Assembly (NCBI RefSeq): GCF_016461715.1
Contig: NZ_JAEMUI010000004.1
Span: 62,001 to 126,000, forward strand
Source: Marinomonas spartinae
GTDB taxonomy: Bacteria; Pseudomonadota; Gammaproteobacteria; Pseudomonadales; Marinomonadaceae
Direction: 5' to 3'
Length of the DNA: 64,000 nucleotides
Shown here: positions 44,784-54,079 of the stretch, in pieces
Numbering within the stretch: the stretch's first letter is position 1
How the letters are laid out: the number at the start of each line of letters is the position of its first letter
The notes under the pieces: generated by a model
The model's input: only the letters and a program-made list of their open reading frames with translations
The model's database searches: none
Told to the model about the DNA's origin: nothing
Translations under genes and position numbers: made by a program

Positions 44784-45032
44784 ATGGCTACCCTAGACAT
44801 TATCTCCCCCCTCCCTGGCGTCTTCTATCGACGCCCATCACCGGAGTCTGAAGCCTTTGTTAACGAAGGGGATCAGGTAGAAAATACAACGGTGATAGGA
44901 CTAATCGAGGTAATGAAACAATTTTCTGATCTCACTGCCGACGCCCAAGGTACCTTAATCCGCTTCTGCGTGGACGATTCTGAGCCCGTTGAGCCAGGTC
45001 AAGTCGTTGCCATTATTGAAATCCAGGAGTGA
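44784..45032 (+). CDS. Biotin carboxyl carrier protein, short AccB-like
   Basis: 82 residues, only the biotinyl/lipoyl domain. The biotinylation lysine is K45 in IEVMKQFSDL (EAMKM or EVMKLMN in typical AccB), preceded by ISPLPGVFYRRPSP. GAGGAAC lies upstream. It lacks the N-terminal region of true AccB, so it probably serves a dedicated carboxylase together with the next three genes. It overlaps the biotin carboxylase frame and is coupled to it. Confidence 0.88.
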   Translation: MATLDIISPLPGVFYRRPSPESEAFVNEGDQVENTTVIGLIEVMKQFSDLTADAQGTLIRFCVDDSEPVEPGQVVAIIEIQE

Positions 45033-45040
45033 TGTGTCCC

Positions 45041-46444
45041 ATGAACTTTTCTGATCACAGACTGCTGATTGCTAATCGTGGCGAAATCGCCGTGAGAATT
45101 ATTCACGCGGCGCAAGCGTTAGGTATCCGAACCCTTGCCGTTTGCAGCGAAGCCGATAAATTATCCTTACCCGCCATGTTAGCGGACGAAGTCATGGTCA
45201 TCGGTCCTGCCCGAGCTGACCAGAGTTATTTAAGGGCAGAGCTTATTCTTGAAGCGGCCAAACAAATGAATGCCACGGCCATTCACCCAGGGTATGGCTT
45301 TTTATCTGAAAATGCCGATTTCGCTCAAGCGGTGGTGGACGCTGGCTTAATTTTCGTTGGCCCTGATGCCAATACCATTCGCCAAATGGGTGATAAAGCC
45401 TGCGCACGCACCACGGCCCAAGCGGCTGGCGTCCCGGTCGTTCCCGGTTCTGATGGCGAAATAGACTCATTAGAAGACGCCATTGCCGCAGCGCAAACCG
45501 TCGGTTTCCCTCTGCTTATCAAAGCCTCTGCGGGTGGCGGTGGTCGCGGTATTCGAATTGCTCGTGATGCCAACGAACTGGCAAAAGAATTCATCATCGC
45601 ACAAAGCGAGGCCAAAGCCGCCTTTGGTTCTGGTGCCGTCTATTTAGAACGCTTTATTGAAAAAGCACGCCATATTGAAGTGCAAATACTGGGCGATGGT
45701 GAGCATGCCATTCACTTATATGAACGGGAATGCTCCTTACAACGTCGACGTCAGAAAGTATTTGAAGAGGCACCTTCACCCGCTTTATCGGCAACCATCC
45801 GTGAGCAACTGTGCCAAAAGGCCGCCAAGCTGGCGCAAGCACTCCATTATAAGGGGGCGGGCACCTTAGAGTTTCTCTACGATGATGCAACCGAAGCGTT
45901 TTTCTTCATTGAAATGAACACGCGCATTCAAGTGGAGCATCCTGTCACCGAAGCCATTACAGGGGTCGATTTAGTGCAATGGATGATTAAAGTCGCCCTC
46001 GGTGAACCCTTGTCTATTCAACAGGATGACATAACAATCAACGGTTCAGCCATTGAAATGCGAATCAACGCAGAAAACCCGGCAAAAGGCTTTTTCCCAA
46101 GTCCTGGTCGCCTAACGTATTTGCAATGGCCGCTTGGTGAAGGTATTCGTATCGACACTCATCTGTTCGATGGCTACCTCATCCCACCGTATTACGATTC
46201 GTTGTTAGCTAAGATCATTATTCACGGGCAAACACGTCAACAAGCCTTTGAACGGGCGATAACCGCACTCAATGAGACGCAAATAGAAGGCGTACTCACC
46301 ACCATGCCGTTGCATAAAGCATTACTGCAAGATCCCGCCATAAAAGCAGCGGACTTTGATACCGGCACACTGGAAGTGTGGTTGCCAGAAAACCTTCATA
46401 AACTGATTGAAAAGGAGAAGGACGATGCTCTCACAACCCATTAG
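45041..46444 (+). CDS. Biotin carboxylase subunit (AccC-like)
   Basis: 467 residues from ATG 45041; AGGAG at 45025-45029 is 11 bases away, and ATG 45032 is an alternative. It is a biotin carboxylase with an N-terminal LLIANRGEIAVRI, a glycine-rich ATP loop (KASAGGGGRGIRIA), the ERDCSLQRR-type sequence ERECSLQRRRQK, and the catalytic FIEMNTRIQVEHPVTE. It carboxylates biotin on the carrier protein using ATP and bicarbonate. As it lies inside a pxp operon rather than beside accB, I infer a separate carboxylase with the PxpB/PxpC proteins as carboxyltransferase. Confidence 0.9.
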   Translation: MNFSDHRLLIANRGEIAVRIIHAAQALGIRTLAVCSEADKLSLPAMLADEVMVIGPARADQSYLRAELILEAAKQMNATAIHPGYGFLSENADFAQAVVDAGLIFVGPDANTIRQMGDKACARTTAQAAGVPVVPGSDGEIDSLEDAIAAAQTVGFPLLIKASAGGGGRGIRIARDANELAKEFIIAQSEAKAAFGSGAVYLERFIEKARHIEVQILGDGEHAIHLYERECSLQRRRQKVFEEAPSPALSATIREQLCQKAAKLAQALHYKGAGTLEFLYDDATEAFFFIEMNTRIQVEHPVTEAITGVDLVQWMIKVALGEPLSIQQDDITINGSAIEMRINAENPAKGFFPSPGRLTYLQWPLGEGIRIDTHLFDGYLIPPYYDSLLAKIIIHGQTRQQAFERAITALNETQIEGVLTTMPLHKALLQDPAIKAADFDTGTLEVWLPENLHKLIEKEKDDALTTH

Positions 46445-47312
46445 ATATACCTTTGGCGGTGATGAACAACTGTTTGCCGAGATATCTGAATCCATGTCGT
46501 TAGCGGCTTTTTTCAAAAGTCTGGGCATGGTGCAAGCCATTGAAGCACAACGCATTGACGGCATTTTAGATGTCTGTCTTGCCAATGCGTCCTTCCAAGT
46601 ACGATTTAATCCGGATGTGATTCATCCAGACATCTTGCTTGCTAAAGTAAAAGCCTTAGAAAGTATGGCGCAAAATCAAAGCAAACAACGCTTAGACACC
46701 CGTATTGTGGAAATCCCCGTGCTTTATAACGATCCTTGGACCCATGAAACCCTCATGCGCTTCCGTGATCGCCATCAAGATCCTAATTCGACCGATCTAG
46801 AGTATGCAGCACGCATCAATGGTCTTAAAGACGTACAAGCCTTTATCGATGCCCACTGCGGCTCGCCTTGGTTTGTGTCTATGGTGGGATTTGTCGCAGG
46901 ACTCCCCTTTATGTTTCAAATGGTCGAACAGGCGAAGCAACTTGAAGTCCCCAAATATTTAAGTCCACGAACCGATACGCCAAAACAAACCCTTGGCCAC
47001 GGTGGCTGTTTTGGCTGTATTTATTCCGTTCGCGGAGCCGGTGGCTATCAAATGTTCGGCGTGACACCGGCGCCCATTTACGACCCACAGCAAACCTTAT
47101 CCTATTTAAAAGACTCCATGGTATTTTTCCGTACGGGTGACATTGTTCAGTTTAAACCCATAGACAGAGCGGAATACGACAGGATTCTAGAGGAGGTCGA
47201 AAACGGCACCTTTGCGCCAAAAACTCAAGCCTTTACCTTTGATTTAAAAGATTATCAGGCTGATCCTGAACAGTACAAAAAAACCATGATGGAGGTGCTT
47301 TATGTCGATTAA
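46425..47312 (+). CDS. pxpB: PxpB/KipI-family (allophanate hydrolase subunit 1-like) protein
   Basis: 295 residues from ATG 46425, overlapping the end of the carboxylase gene by 20 bases with AAGGAGAAGGA as ribosome site. AHS1 family: IRYTFGGDEQLFAEIS, then YGGEYGPDL-type segments are replaced by DLEYAARIN, GFVAGLPFMF, and GAGGYQMFG. Longer than E. coli PxpB (about 218). AHS1 and AHS2 domains form the carboxyltransferase of urea carboxylase or the ATP-dependent part of 5-oxoprolinase. Confidence 0.87.
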   Translation: MLSQPIRYTFGGDEQLFAEISESMSLAAFFKSLGMVQAIEAQRIDGILDVCLANASFQVRFNPDVIHPDILLAKVKALESMAQNQSKQRLDTRIVEIPVLYNDPWTHETLMRFRDRHQDPNSTDLEYAARINGLKDVQAFIDAHCGSPWFVSMVGFVAGLPFMFQMVEQAKQLEVPKYLSPRTDTPKQTLGHGGCFGCIYSVRGAGGYQMFGVTPAPIYDPQQTLSYLKDSMVFFRTGDIVQFKPIDRAEYDRILEEVENGTFAPKTQAFTFDLKDYQADPEQYKKTMMEVLYVD

Positions 47313-48279
47313 TGTCATCAAACCTGGCCTGGCCACCGCCATTCAAGATAAAGGTCGCGAAGGTTACTATCATCTAGGCATACCCCCTTCTGGCGCGATG
47401 GATCAATACTCTATGACACTCGCGAATTTATTGGTCAATAACGATGAAGGGGATGCCGTACTGGAATGTGCCTTGCTCGGCCCAGAGCTGCTTTTCCAAC
47501 AGGATACCATCGTCGCCGTGTGTGGGGCTCGTATGTCCCCCAAAGTCGATGGCGCCGTCATGCCATTAAATACCTCATTTTTGATCAAAGCAGGACAAAC
47601 ATTGAGCTTTGCTTATCCAACCGCTGGCGCACGAGCTTACCTAGCCGTGGCAGGGGGCATTGATGTACCTATGACCCTTGGAAGTCGCGCAACTTACACC
47701 CTTGGTGCCTTGGGAGGTTATCAAGGTCGTCGGCTAGAAGCTGGGGATGAGTTGCCGATTGGCAAGCCGAAAAAAGCCGCAAAAGAAGGCCAACATCTTC
47801 CCACAGAATGCATTCCCCCAATTGAGAAGGAAATGCCCTTACGCATGATAACAGGCATGTATATTCATCGCTTAACAGATGATGCCGTAGAACGCTTTTT
47901 TGAAGACACTTGGACGGTTGGCAGCGAAGCCGATCGCATTGGCTATCGTTTCAAAGGTGGACGGGCGATGGAGTTCAAGCCTCGTCAGCAACCTTTTGGC
48001 GCGGGTTCCGATCCTTCCAATATTGTCGATGCCTGTTACCCCATTGGCTCCATTCAAATACCAGCAGGCAAAGAGCCCATTGTGTTACATCGGGACGCCG
48101 TTTCCGGCGGTGGTTATGCCACCATAGGTACGGTCATCAGTGCAGACATGGATCTAATCGGCCAGATGCAACCCAATTACAAAACGCACTTTGTTCCAGT
48201 CAACATGGCTGAGGCGTTAGAAGCCCGTCAGTTAAAACAGCAACAACTCGATAAGGTGCGCCATTACTTAAAAATATAA
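47302..48279 (+). CDS. pxpC: PxpC/KipA-family (biotin-dependent carboxyltransferase-like) protein
   Basis: 325 residues; GGAGG precedes the ATG, and the first codons overlap the end of pxpB. AHS2 family: VIKPGLATAIQDKGREGYYHLGIPPSGAMDQ-type opening (residues about 4-34), AYLAVAGGIDVP, and a C-terminal region with SNIVD and AGKEPIVLHRDAVSGGGYATIG. Homologous to the carboxyltransferase half of urea carboxylase. It completes a full set of biotin carboxylase, carrier and carboxyltransferase genes in one operon. Confidence 0.88.
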   Translation: MSINVIKPGLATAIQDKGREGYYHLGIPPSGAMDQYSMTLANLLVNNDEGDAVLECALLGPELLFQQDTIVAVCGARMSPKVDGAVMPLNTSFLIKAGQTLSFAYPTAGARAYLAVAGGIDVPMTLGSRATYTLGALGGYQGRRLEAGDELPIGKPKKAAKEGQHLPTECIPPIEKEMPLRMITGMYIHRLTDDAVERFFEDTWTVGSEADRIGYRFKGGRAMEFKPRQQPFGAGSDPSNIVDACYPIGSIQIPAGKEPIVLHRDAVSGGGYATIGTVISADMDLIGQMQPNYKTHFVPVNMAEALEARQLKQQQLDKVRHYLKI

Positions 48280-48493
48280 ACCGTTTAAACAGATAGCGGC
48301 TTAAACGAGCAATAACAATAAAGCAGCGCGGATCACTCACCTTCTAATAATCAAACAGAGTGATTCTGCGTCTTCTTCCCAAACCGGCTTTTCTCCCATG
48401 ATGCTGACAATCGCTCAGTGTCACGGGAGCGCTTGAGCCAAAAAAACAGAAAACAACACAAAAAATCATAATACTCACAATGAGGAACACAAA

Positions 48494-49807
48494 ATGGCCA
48501 GTTTAGTTCAGCAAGAATCGACTCAAGATGCCTCCAACCTCCCCGTGCCAGAAGGCGCCAGAATGGGGGCATTTTCTCTTACTATGGCATGGTGGGCGGT
48601 CTGCAGCGCGATATTTTATATTGTGGTTGGAGCGTCCTTAGCCATGAGCTATGGTGCGAAAAACGCCATCATAGGTATGGTGCTGTCTGTCATCAGCTAC
48701 GGCATCATCAATGGTATTATCAGTCGTTACGCGATCAAAGAAGGTTTATCCGTGGCCTTGTTCTCACGGCGACTATTTGGCTCTGCTGGCGCCTCCCTTG
48801 CCACGCTTATTTTCTTCTCTACCGCGATCTATTATGCGGTATTTGAAGGCTCTGTTATCGCCGTTGCCATGAACAAGATGTTCCCATGGTTAGATTACAA
48901 ATGGGCCGCCTTAATCGTTGTGGTTTACAGCGTCTTGTTGATTTTCGGCAGTGTGCAGAAGTGGCTAGATAAATTCAATGGCGTCCTCTTACCCTTTTAT
49001 ATCATAGGGTTGATCGCTGCGGTGGTGGTCTCCATTAGCGAATATGGCTATCAGGCTAACTGGATCAACTTAGGGTCAGCAAACGCAACACCATTTGGCT
49101 GGTGGAACTGCTTCACCTATTACATGGGCGTTTGGGTATTAATGTTATTCACCTTTGATTACGCACGCTTTGGTAAGCCAAAAGACAGCACTTACCATGC
49201 TCGTTATAACTTCGGCATGCCTTTTTATCTGATCACCTTTTTAGTCAACGGTATCGTGGGTATCTACCTGATTGCCAGCATTCCACAAGATGCCGCCTTA
49301 AGCGAGGTATCTGTGGTGCTATCTATCATTAAGCTTTTGGGAATTTGGGGGCTATTGTTTGTGTGGGTGACGCAAACCCGTATTAACACCGCGAACTATT
49401 ATCTAGCCACTGTGAATATGCAGGCCTTTTTCGATAACATCTTACGCATCAAAGCCCCTAAATTGGTGTGGTCTCTTGTTGTTGGTGCGGTGGTGTTCGT
49501 CTTGATGTTATCCAATGTCTTTTCTTACATTTTGCAAGCGCTCGCTTATCAAGGCGTGTTCGTCGTCGCTTGGGTTGGCGTGGCCTTAGCACATATTTTA
49601 TTTAAGAGTCACAATGACATGATGACTGAAAACAACCATTTGAATCTCGTCGGTTTGATTGCCTGGTTACTCAGCACTGTGGTCGGTATTCTGATTATGC
49701 ATTCTGCCATTGCTTCATTTGCCGCCCCCGCGACCTTTATTGTATCGATTGGCTTTTACTCCTTCGCAAAACAAAAAGGCATCACGCCAACCCATTCCAA
49801 GGCTTAA
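48494..49807 (+). CDS. NCS1-type (purine/cytosine permease-like) transporter
   Basis: 437 residues with 12 membrane helices. The N-terminus (PVPEGARMGAFSLTMAWWAVCSAIFYIVVG) and WxxCFTYYMGVW resemble cytosine/purine/hydantoin permeases of the NCS1 family. It lies 215 bases after pxpC in the same direction; the gap holds an imperfect hairpin (48393-48429). I infer that it imports the substrate of the preceding enzymes, which would then be a ring amide or similar small nitrogenous compound. Inner membrane. Confidence 0.83.
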   Translation: MASLVQQESTQDASNLPVPEGARMGAFSLTMAWWAVCSAIFYIVVGASLAMSYGAKNAIIGMVLSVISYGIINGIISRYAIKEGLSVALFSRRLFGSAGASLATLIFFSTAIYYAVFEGSVIAVAMNKMFPWLDYKWAALIVVVYSVLLIFGSVQKWLDKFNGVLLPFYIIGLIAAVVVSISEYGYQANWINLGSANATPFGWWNCFTYYMGVWVLMLFTFDYARFGKPKDSTYHARYNFGMPFYLITFLVNGIVGIYLIASIPQDAALSEVSVVLSIIKLLGIWGLLFVWVTQTRINTANYYLATVNMQAFFDNILRIKAPKLVWSLVVGAVVFVLMLSNVFSYILQALAYQGVFVVAWVGVALAHILFKSHNDMMTENNHLNLVGLIAWLLSTVVGILIMHSAIASFAAPATFIVSIGFYSFAKQKGITPTHSKA

Positions 49808-49818
49808 CACGCCAGCAT

Positions 49819-49857
49819 TAAAAAGCCCCAATGAAGAGCATTCATTGGGGCTTTTTA
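49819..49857. terminator. Bidirectional terminator
   Basis: A perfect 17-bp stem, TAAAAAGCCCCAATGAA / TTCATTGGGGCTTTTTA, with loop GAGCA. It serves the NCS1 gene and the convergent corA. Confidence 0.95.
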
Positions 49858-49872
49858 AGTCCGTGTTAGGCA

Positions 49873-50826
49873 TTACAACCAACCACGGTGTTTAAAGTAC
49901 CAATAAGGCGCAAAGCCTGAACACACCATCAAACCTAACGCCGCCGGATACCCATAGGTCCAGTTTAATTCAGGCATAACATGGAAGTTCATCCCGTAGA
50001 TACTCGCGACCAAGGTAGGAGGTAAGAACACAACCGATGCGATGGAGAAAATTTTGATGATCTTGTTCTGTTCAATGTTGATGAAGCCTTGTGTCGAGTT
50101 CATCAAGAAGTTAATTTTATCGAACAAAAAGGTCGTATGAGACATCAAGGTCTCCACGTCTCGCATGATCTCACGCAAGGTTTCTGAGTATTCATGGCGA
50201 TTACGGAGATGACGTAACAAGAAGGATATATCACGTTGGGTATCCATCAAACACAAACGAATTTTCCCGTTACTGTCCTCTAATCTAGCCAGCTTTTCAA
50301 TGATACTGTCCAATTCACTTTCGTTCTCTTCCAAAACAAGATGGCTGACCCCTTCTAATTGGCGATGCAGATCTTCCAGTGTATCGGCATGGTTCTCTAC
50401 TTTATTTTCGAAGAGCGTGACCAATAATTGTGCAGGAGAATCCACCGCAATCTGCCCACGACGAGCCCGCATGCGCAGTAACCGGAAATCGGCGACTTCG
50501 CTTTCGCGAATCGTAATCAGGCGATCATTTTGTAAAATACAAGCAACCGTCGAGGTTTTATGACGCCCTTCCGTTTGATTTAAAAACAAAGAGTGAACGT
50601 GAATTCCCGCCTGATCAACAAAACAGCGAGCGGATGCCTCAATCTCTTCAACATCGTCCGATTCGGGTAAATCCGTACTTAAGATAGCTTGCAGCTGTAA
50701 ACGTTCATCATCATCCGGTTCCGCCGCGTCAATCCAGTCTGCTTCTTGTTGTAACGTGGCAAAATTATCATCTTCTTTAGGAATTTCTTGAATCAAGCCG
50801 TTGTTGATTTTAAAAAATCTTAGCAT
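49873..50826 (-). CDS. corA: CorA magnesium/cobalt transporter
   Basis: 317 residues from ATG 50826 (GAGG 7 bases upstream; the frame opening at 50865 adds 13 residues). E. coli CorA has 316. The long helical cytoplasmic domain is followed by two C-terminal membrane helices with the YGMNF selectivity motif between them and a short tail ending KHRGWL. It is a pentameric Mg2+ (also Co2+, Ni2+) channel of the inner membrane. No magnesium riboswitch is visible upstream. Confidence 0.92.
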   Translation of the reverse strand: MLRFFKINNGLIQEIPKEDDNFATLQQEADWIDAAEPDDDERLQLQAILSTDLPESDDVEEIEASARCFVDQAGIHVHSLFLNQTEGRHKTSTVACILQNDRLITIRESEVADFRLLRMRARRGQIAVDSPAQLLVTLFENKVENHADTLEDLHRQLEGVSHLVLEENESELDSIIEKLARLEDSNGKIRLCLMDTQRDISFLLRHLRNRHEYSETLREIMRDVETLMSHTTFLFDKINFLMNSTQGFINIEQNKIIKIFSIASVVFLPPTLVASIYGMNFHVMPELNWTYGYPAALGLMVCSGFAPYWYFKHRGWL

Positions 50827-51216
50827 ACGTTTACCTCGGTATAATCGATACCTTATTTCAGTCAAGCCGTATTATTCAGTGCATTTATCTGCAAAGTATA
50901 AAGACGGAAAATGAGTATTTTATGACGGCGTTGCATTATCCGTTCGACCAGCGACGTCTGATTAGAAAGATGCTGTGCATCATACTGATGACGTCCTAGG
51001 TCGTCACTCATTAATCAAGCGAAGCGGTGAAAAAAGATCAAAAAAGACCCAATCAAATCATCACCTTTCAATAAACTATGATTATACCCATGTTGGATGA
51101 CACTTCTAATACGAATGTCATTAAGGAAGATGCAAAGGCACAGTAACAACTAAGATGTCCCCGTGCCAAGAGTCGGTGTATCCAGATGCTTAACAGTGAA
51201 GATAGGCTAAGTTAAG
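50827..51216. other. Intergenic region with a palindrome
   Basis: About 390 bases without a credible gene. TGACGTCCTAGGTCGTCA (50989-51006) is an 18-base palindrome with one mismatched pair. I see no terminator or promoter that I can support. Confidence 0.4.
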
Positions 51217-51363
51217 TTACTCCGTCTCCATTAAAAGACGTAACTCATCCTGTAACGCTTCAATTCGTTCTACTAAGATATGCTGTTGTGAATCTGGCAC
51301 CTGAGAAATATCTTGTAAGGATATCTCTTCCAAGTCGTTAAGCAACTGCAGTAACTGTTCCAT
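51217..51363 (-). CDS. Small acidic coiled-coil protein (48 residues)
   Basis: ATG 51363 has AAGGAG about 10 bases upstream. The 48-residue product is acidic and leucine-rich with a heptad-like pattern (MEQLLQLLNDLEEISL and LVERIEALQDELRLLM), predicted to be two amphipathic helices. It is not recognised as a named family. The good ribosome site and strong composition make a real gene likely. It could be a small regulator or adaptor. Confidence 0.6.
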   Translation of the reverse strand: MEQLLQLLNDLEEISLQDISQVPDSQQHILVERIEALQDELRLLMETE

Positions 51364-51643
51364 GTATTTCACTTCTCCTTGATCACCCTCAAAAATCCCT
51401 ATTAAGCTACCCTAGATCTCCGCTACTAACCTGTATAAATCGAGACAAAAATGCACTCTTTTGTAAAAATAGCCCCTAGAGACCCAAGACGCTAGCAAAC
51501 AAAAAAATAAGTCTTCTCGGTGTTATTAAGGCGCGATATAAGAGACACCATTACAAAAAACGCGTTATCTTGTCAGTCACAGATAACGTGTTTATGGACA
51601 GACTTGATATCTCGGGCTGCCCTCATCAACAAGGAAAACAGGA

Positions 51644-52564
51644 ATGACGCTCACCGCTATCATGTTGGTTTTGTTGTCCGCTTTTATGCACGCAGGATGG
51701 AATTTCTTTGGCAAAAAAACCAGCCCCACTCTCGGCTTTTTTCTGTTAACCATGATCGCTGGGGCGCTAGTATTTTCCCCTGTTATTATTTGGCAGTGGC
51801 CATTAATTTGCGCCTTTCATCACGACATTCTCTTGTTGCTGTTCGCCACAGGCTTTTTTCACTCACTGTATTTATGGGGGCTAGCGGAAGCCTATCGTTC
51901 AGGGGATATGTCCATTGCTTATCCTCTTGCTCGCTCTTCACCTTTGATCATTGTCGCCATCTCAAGTCTCTTTCTGGGTCAGCAAGACACTCTTTCTATC
52001 CAAGCAGTTGTGGGCATTGTGATGATCGTGGTTGGCTGTTTATTCATTCCATTACCCAGCTTCAGCGATTTTAGACTCCGCAATTATCAAAATCGCACCA
52101 CTGTATTTGCGTTACTGGCGGCGTTCGCCACAGCAGGCTACTCCCTAGTGGATGATCGTGCCACGGCTTTAATGCGCGCCTTAACCGATGCAGCAGGCAT
52201 ACCGCTAGCCAGTCCTTGGCAGGTGTCACTTTTGTATGTCACCTTACAAGCTGCCTTTTCGGTAATATGGATGATCTGGTTTGTCCTATTCACCCCAAAA
52301 CAACGGCAGACATTTGGCAGAATGTGTATGACACAATGGCGTATCGGCTTACTAACAGGCGCTCTCATGTTAGGCACTTATTCATTAGTCATTTTGAGTA
52401 TGGCTTTTGTTAGTAACGTCAGCTACGTGGTTGCCTTGCGACAATTGAGCATTCCACTGGGCGTATTATTTGCGGTGATCAGCTTTGGGGAATCCCTACG
52501 CGCGCCTAAAGTAATCGGTGTAACCATCACCGTTATCGGCTTAATTGCCGTCGCCTTAGGGTAA
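51644..52564 (+). CDS. EamA/DMT-family permease
   Basis: 306 residues, with ten membrane helices. AAGGA precedes the ATG. It has an N-terminal FMHAGWNFFGKKTSP and second-repeat SYVVALRQLSIPLGVLFAV typical of EamA transporters. Its substrate is unknown; metabolite export is the usual role. It lies 100 bases before a HAD-phosphatase gene in the same direction. Confidence 0.85.
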   Translation: MTLTAIMLVLLSAFMHAGWNFFGKKTSPTLGFFLLTMIAGALVFSPVIIWQWPLICAFHHDILLLLFATGFFHSLYLWGLAEAYRSGDMSIAYPLARSSPLIIVAISSLFLGQQDTLSIQAVVGIVMIVVGCLFIPLPSFSDFRLRNYQNRTTVFALLAAFATAGYSLVDDRATALMRALTDAAGIPLASPWQVSLLYVTLQAAFSVIWMIWFVLFTPKQRQTFGRMCMTQWRIGLLTGALMLGTYSLVILSMAFVSNVSYVVALRQLSIPLGVLFAVISFGESLRAPKVIGVTITVIGLIAVALG

Positions 52565-52665
52565 AGATAAGATGCCCTTATTTTGCGGACTGACATTCAA
52601 TTGTCATGTCTTTCTTTTTAACTGCGTTTTCATTCTCATCGTTTTGAAATATTTAAGGAACCACC

Positions 52666-53319
52666 ATGGCACTGGCCTTTTTCGATCTTGATAATACCTT
52701 AGTCGCAGGCGATACCGCCCAAGCCTTTGCGGAATACATCACCGCGAGCGACCTGCCGACACCCGATGACTTCCTAACCGTTAATCTTGCTTACATGGCT
52801 GAGTACGATGCTGGCACCCTAAACCTTGAAGACTACATGCGTTACACCTTATCGCCTTTGTTTATTCTAGACGCGGAACAACGGGCCACATTAATCCATC
52901 AGTTTATTCAAGACGTCGTGAAAACGATGGCGCTTCCTAAAGCTTTCGACCTGTTAGCCCAACATCAACAAAACGGTGACGAACTTATCATTATCTCCGC
53001 CACGGGGTCCCATTTGGTCGCCCCTATTGCCGCTTACCTTGGTGTTAAACACAGCCTTGGTGTTGATCTCGAATATCAAGATGGACGTATCACAGGGGCG
53101 CTCGTTGGTACCCCAACTTTTCGCGAAGGAAAAGTCATCCGTGCCGAACAATGGGCCAAAGACAATGGCCACACCATGGACAACATCTACTTCTACAGCG
53201 ACTCTCACAACGATCTACCACTGCTAGAAAAAGCGCATTTTCCCATCGCAGTCGACCCCGATCCGACCCTAGAAAAAATCGCCACCGAACGTGGCTGGAA
53301 AGTGATTAGCTTGCGTTAG
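52666..53319 (+). CDS. HAD-IB-family phosphatase (SerB-like)
   Basis: 217 residues. HAD motif I is FFDLDNTLVAGDT (nucleophile D8, acid D10), motif II IISATGS, and motif III/IV GKVIRAEQW with YSDSHNDLPLLE. This is the phosphoserine-phosphatase-like IB subfamily, often acting on histidinol-phosphate, phosphoserine or lipid phosphates. It is cytosolic. AAGGA upstream supports the ATG. The exact substrate is not determinable from sequence. Confidence 0.88.
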   Translation: MALAFFDLDNTLVAGDTAQAFAEYITASDLPTPDDFLTVNLAYMAEYDAGTLNLEDYMRYTLSPLFILDAEQRATLIHQFIQDVVKTMALPKAFDLLAQHQQNGDELIIISATGSHLVAPIAAYLGVKHSLGVDLEYQDGRITGALVGTPTFREGKVIRAEQWAKDNGHTMDNIYFYSDSHNDLPLLEKAHFPIAVDPDPTLEKIATERGWKVISLR

Positions 53320-53409
53320 AAAGTGAACCATTAAATAGCCTCGAATTGACTTGCTAACCAAAGCTTAATATTTTTCATCCCAATCAGAGACAAAAGAGAA
53401 GTAATACCT

Positions 53410-53973
53410 ATGTCCGTTTATAGAATAAAATACCCTGAAGACAGTTTTGAGGTAATTGATCTTGATATGTTTGCATTTGCCGACATTATTGGAGATGAAG
53501 ATTTAACTCTAGTACGAAGTCAACCAAGAACAAATGAGTCACTAAAGTCACGCTGGAAAAGTGTCAAATGCAATATAGCAGAGGAATGGAAAAATAAGCC
53601 TTTACCAGCTATATCCTATTGGGGAAGCTATCTTATTTTTACTCAAAAAGCCTATGACGTGTTTGCCAATACTCTCGAACCATTTGGAGAGTTTTTACCC
53701 TTACTTGCAGAAGGTAATCAGCTATACATCTACAATTGCCTTACATTTGTAAGTGAAGATGAAACTCAATGCATTCGATCTTATGAGGATGGCTACCCAA
53801 TAGGCTTCAAATCATTAGCCTTTGAAAACAGTGACCTTAAAGATAAACAGGTCTTTAAATCCAAACTTTTTGGCACACACACCCTCTTCGCTACAGATAG
53901 CTTTAGATCTCTTTTTTCCCAAGAGAATATGACTGGAATAAGATTTGATACATATCTAGTCGATCCTTTCTAA
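53410..53973 (+). CDS. Imm11/DUF1629-like protein, possible orphan immunity protein
   Basis: 187 residues, AT-rich codon use. It contains FTQKAYDVFANTLEPFGEFLPL and similar features of DUF1629 (Imm11), a family found as immunity proteins next to polymorphic toxins. No toxin gene is adjacent. The similarity is by eye, so another acquired-gene family is possible. It has a ribosome-site-like AAAGAGAAG upstream and a hairpin downstream (54005-54025). Confidence 0.5.
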   Translation: MSVYRIKYPEDSFEVIDLDMFAFADIIGDEDLTLVRSQPRTNESLKSRWKSVKCNIAEEWKNKPLPAISYWGSYLIFTQKAYDVFANTLEPFGEFLPLLAEGNQLYIYNCLTFVSEDETQCIRSYEDGYPIGFKSLAFENSDLKDKQVFKSKLFGTHTLFATDSFRSLFSQENMTGIRFDTYLVDPF

Positions 53974-54004
53974 TTGAGCTATATTCATCCATGTAGAGAA
54001 TAAT

Positions 54005-54025
54005 CAGCCTGTACTTGACAGGCTG
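54005..54025. terminator. Hairpin between convergent Imm11-like and EamA genes
   Basis: CAGCCTGT (54005-54012), loop ACTTG, ACAGGCTG (54018-54025). No clear T tract, so it is a weak terminator call. Confidence 0.5.
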
Positions 54026-54079
54026 TACTCTCTCTAATCTATCGTCTCCTCTGATTTCTCAGATATTCAACATCGTTTT

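Noticed and set aside
50940..51020. Short ATG frames in the corA upstream gap
   Set aside because: The frames are 4-25 codons without ribosome sites.
51520..52074. 184-codon frame overlapping the EamA gene at 51644
   Set aside because: It is in a different frame over the start of a clear ten-helix transporter gene that has its own ribosome site, so it is an out-of-frame shadow.
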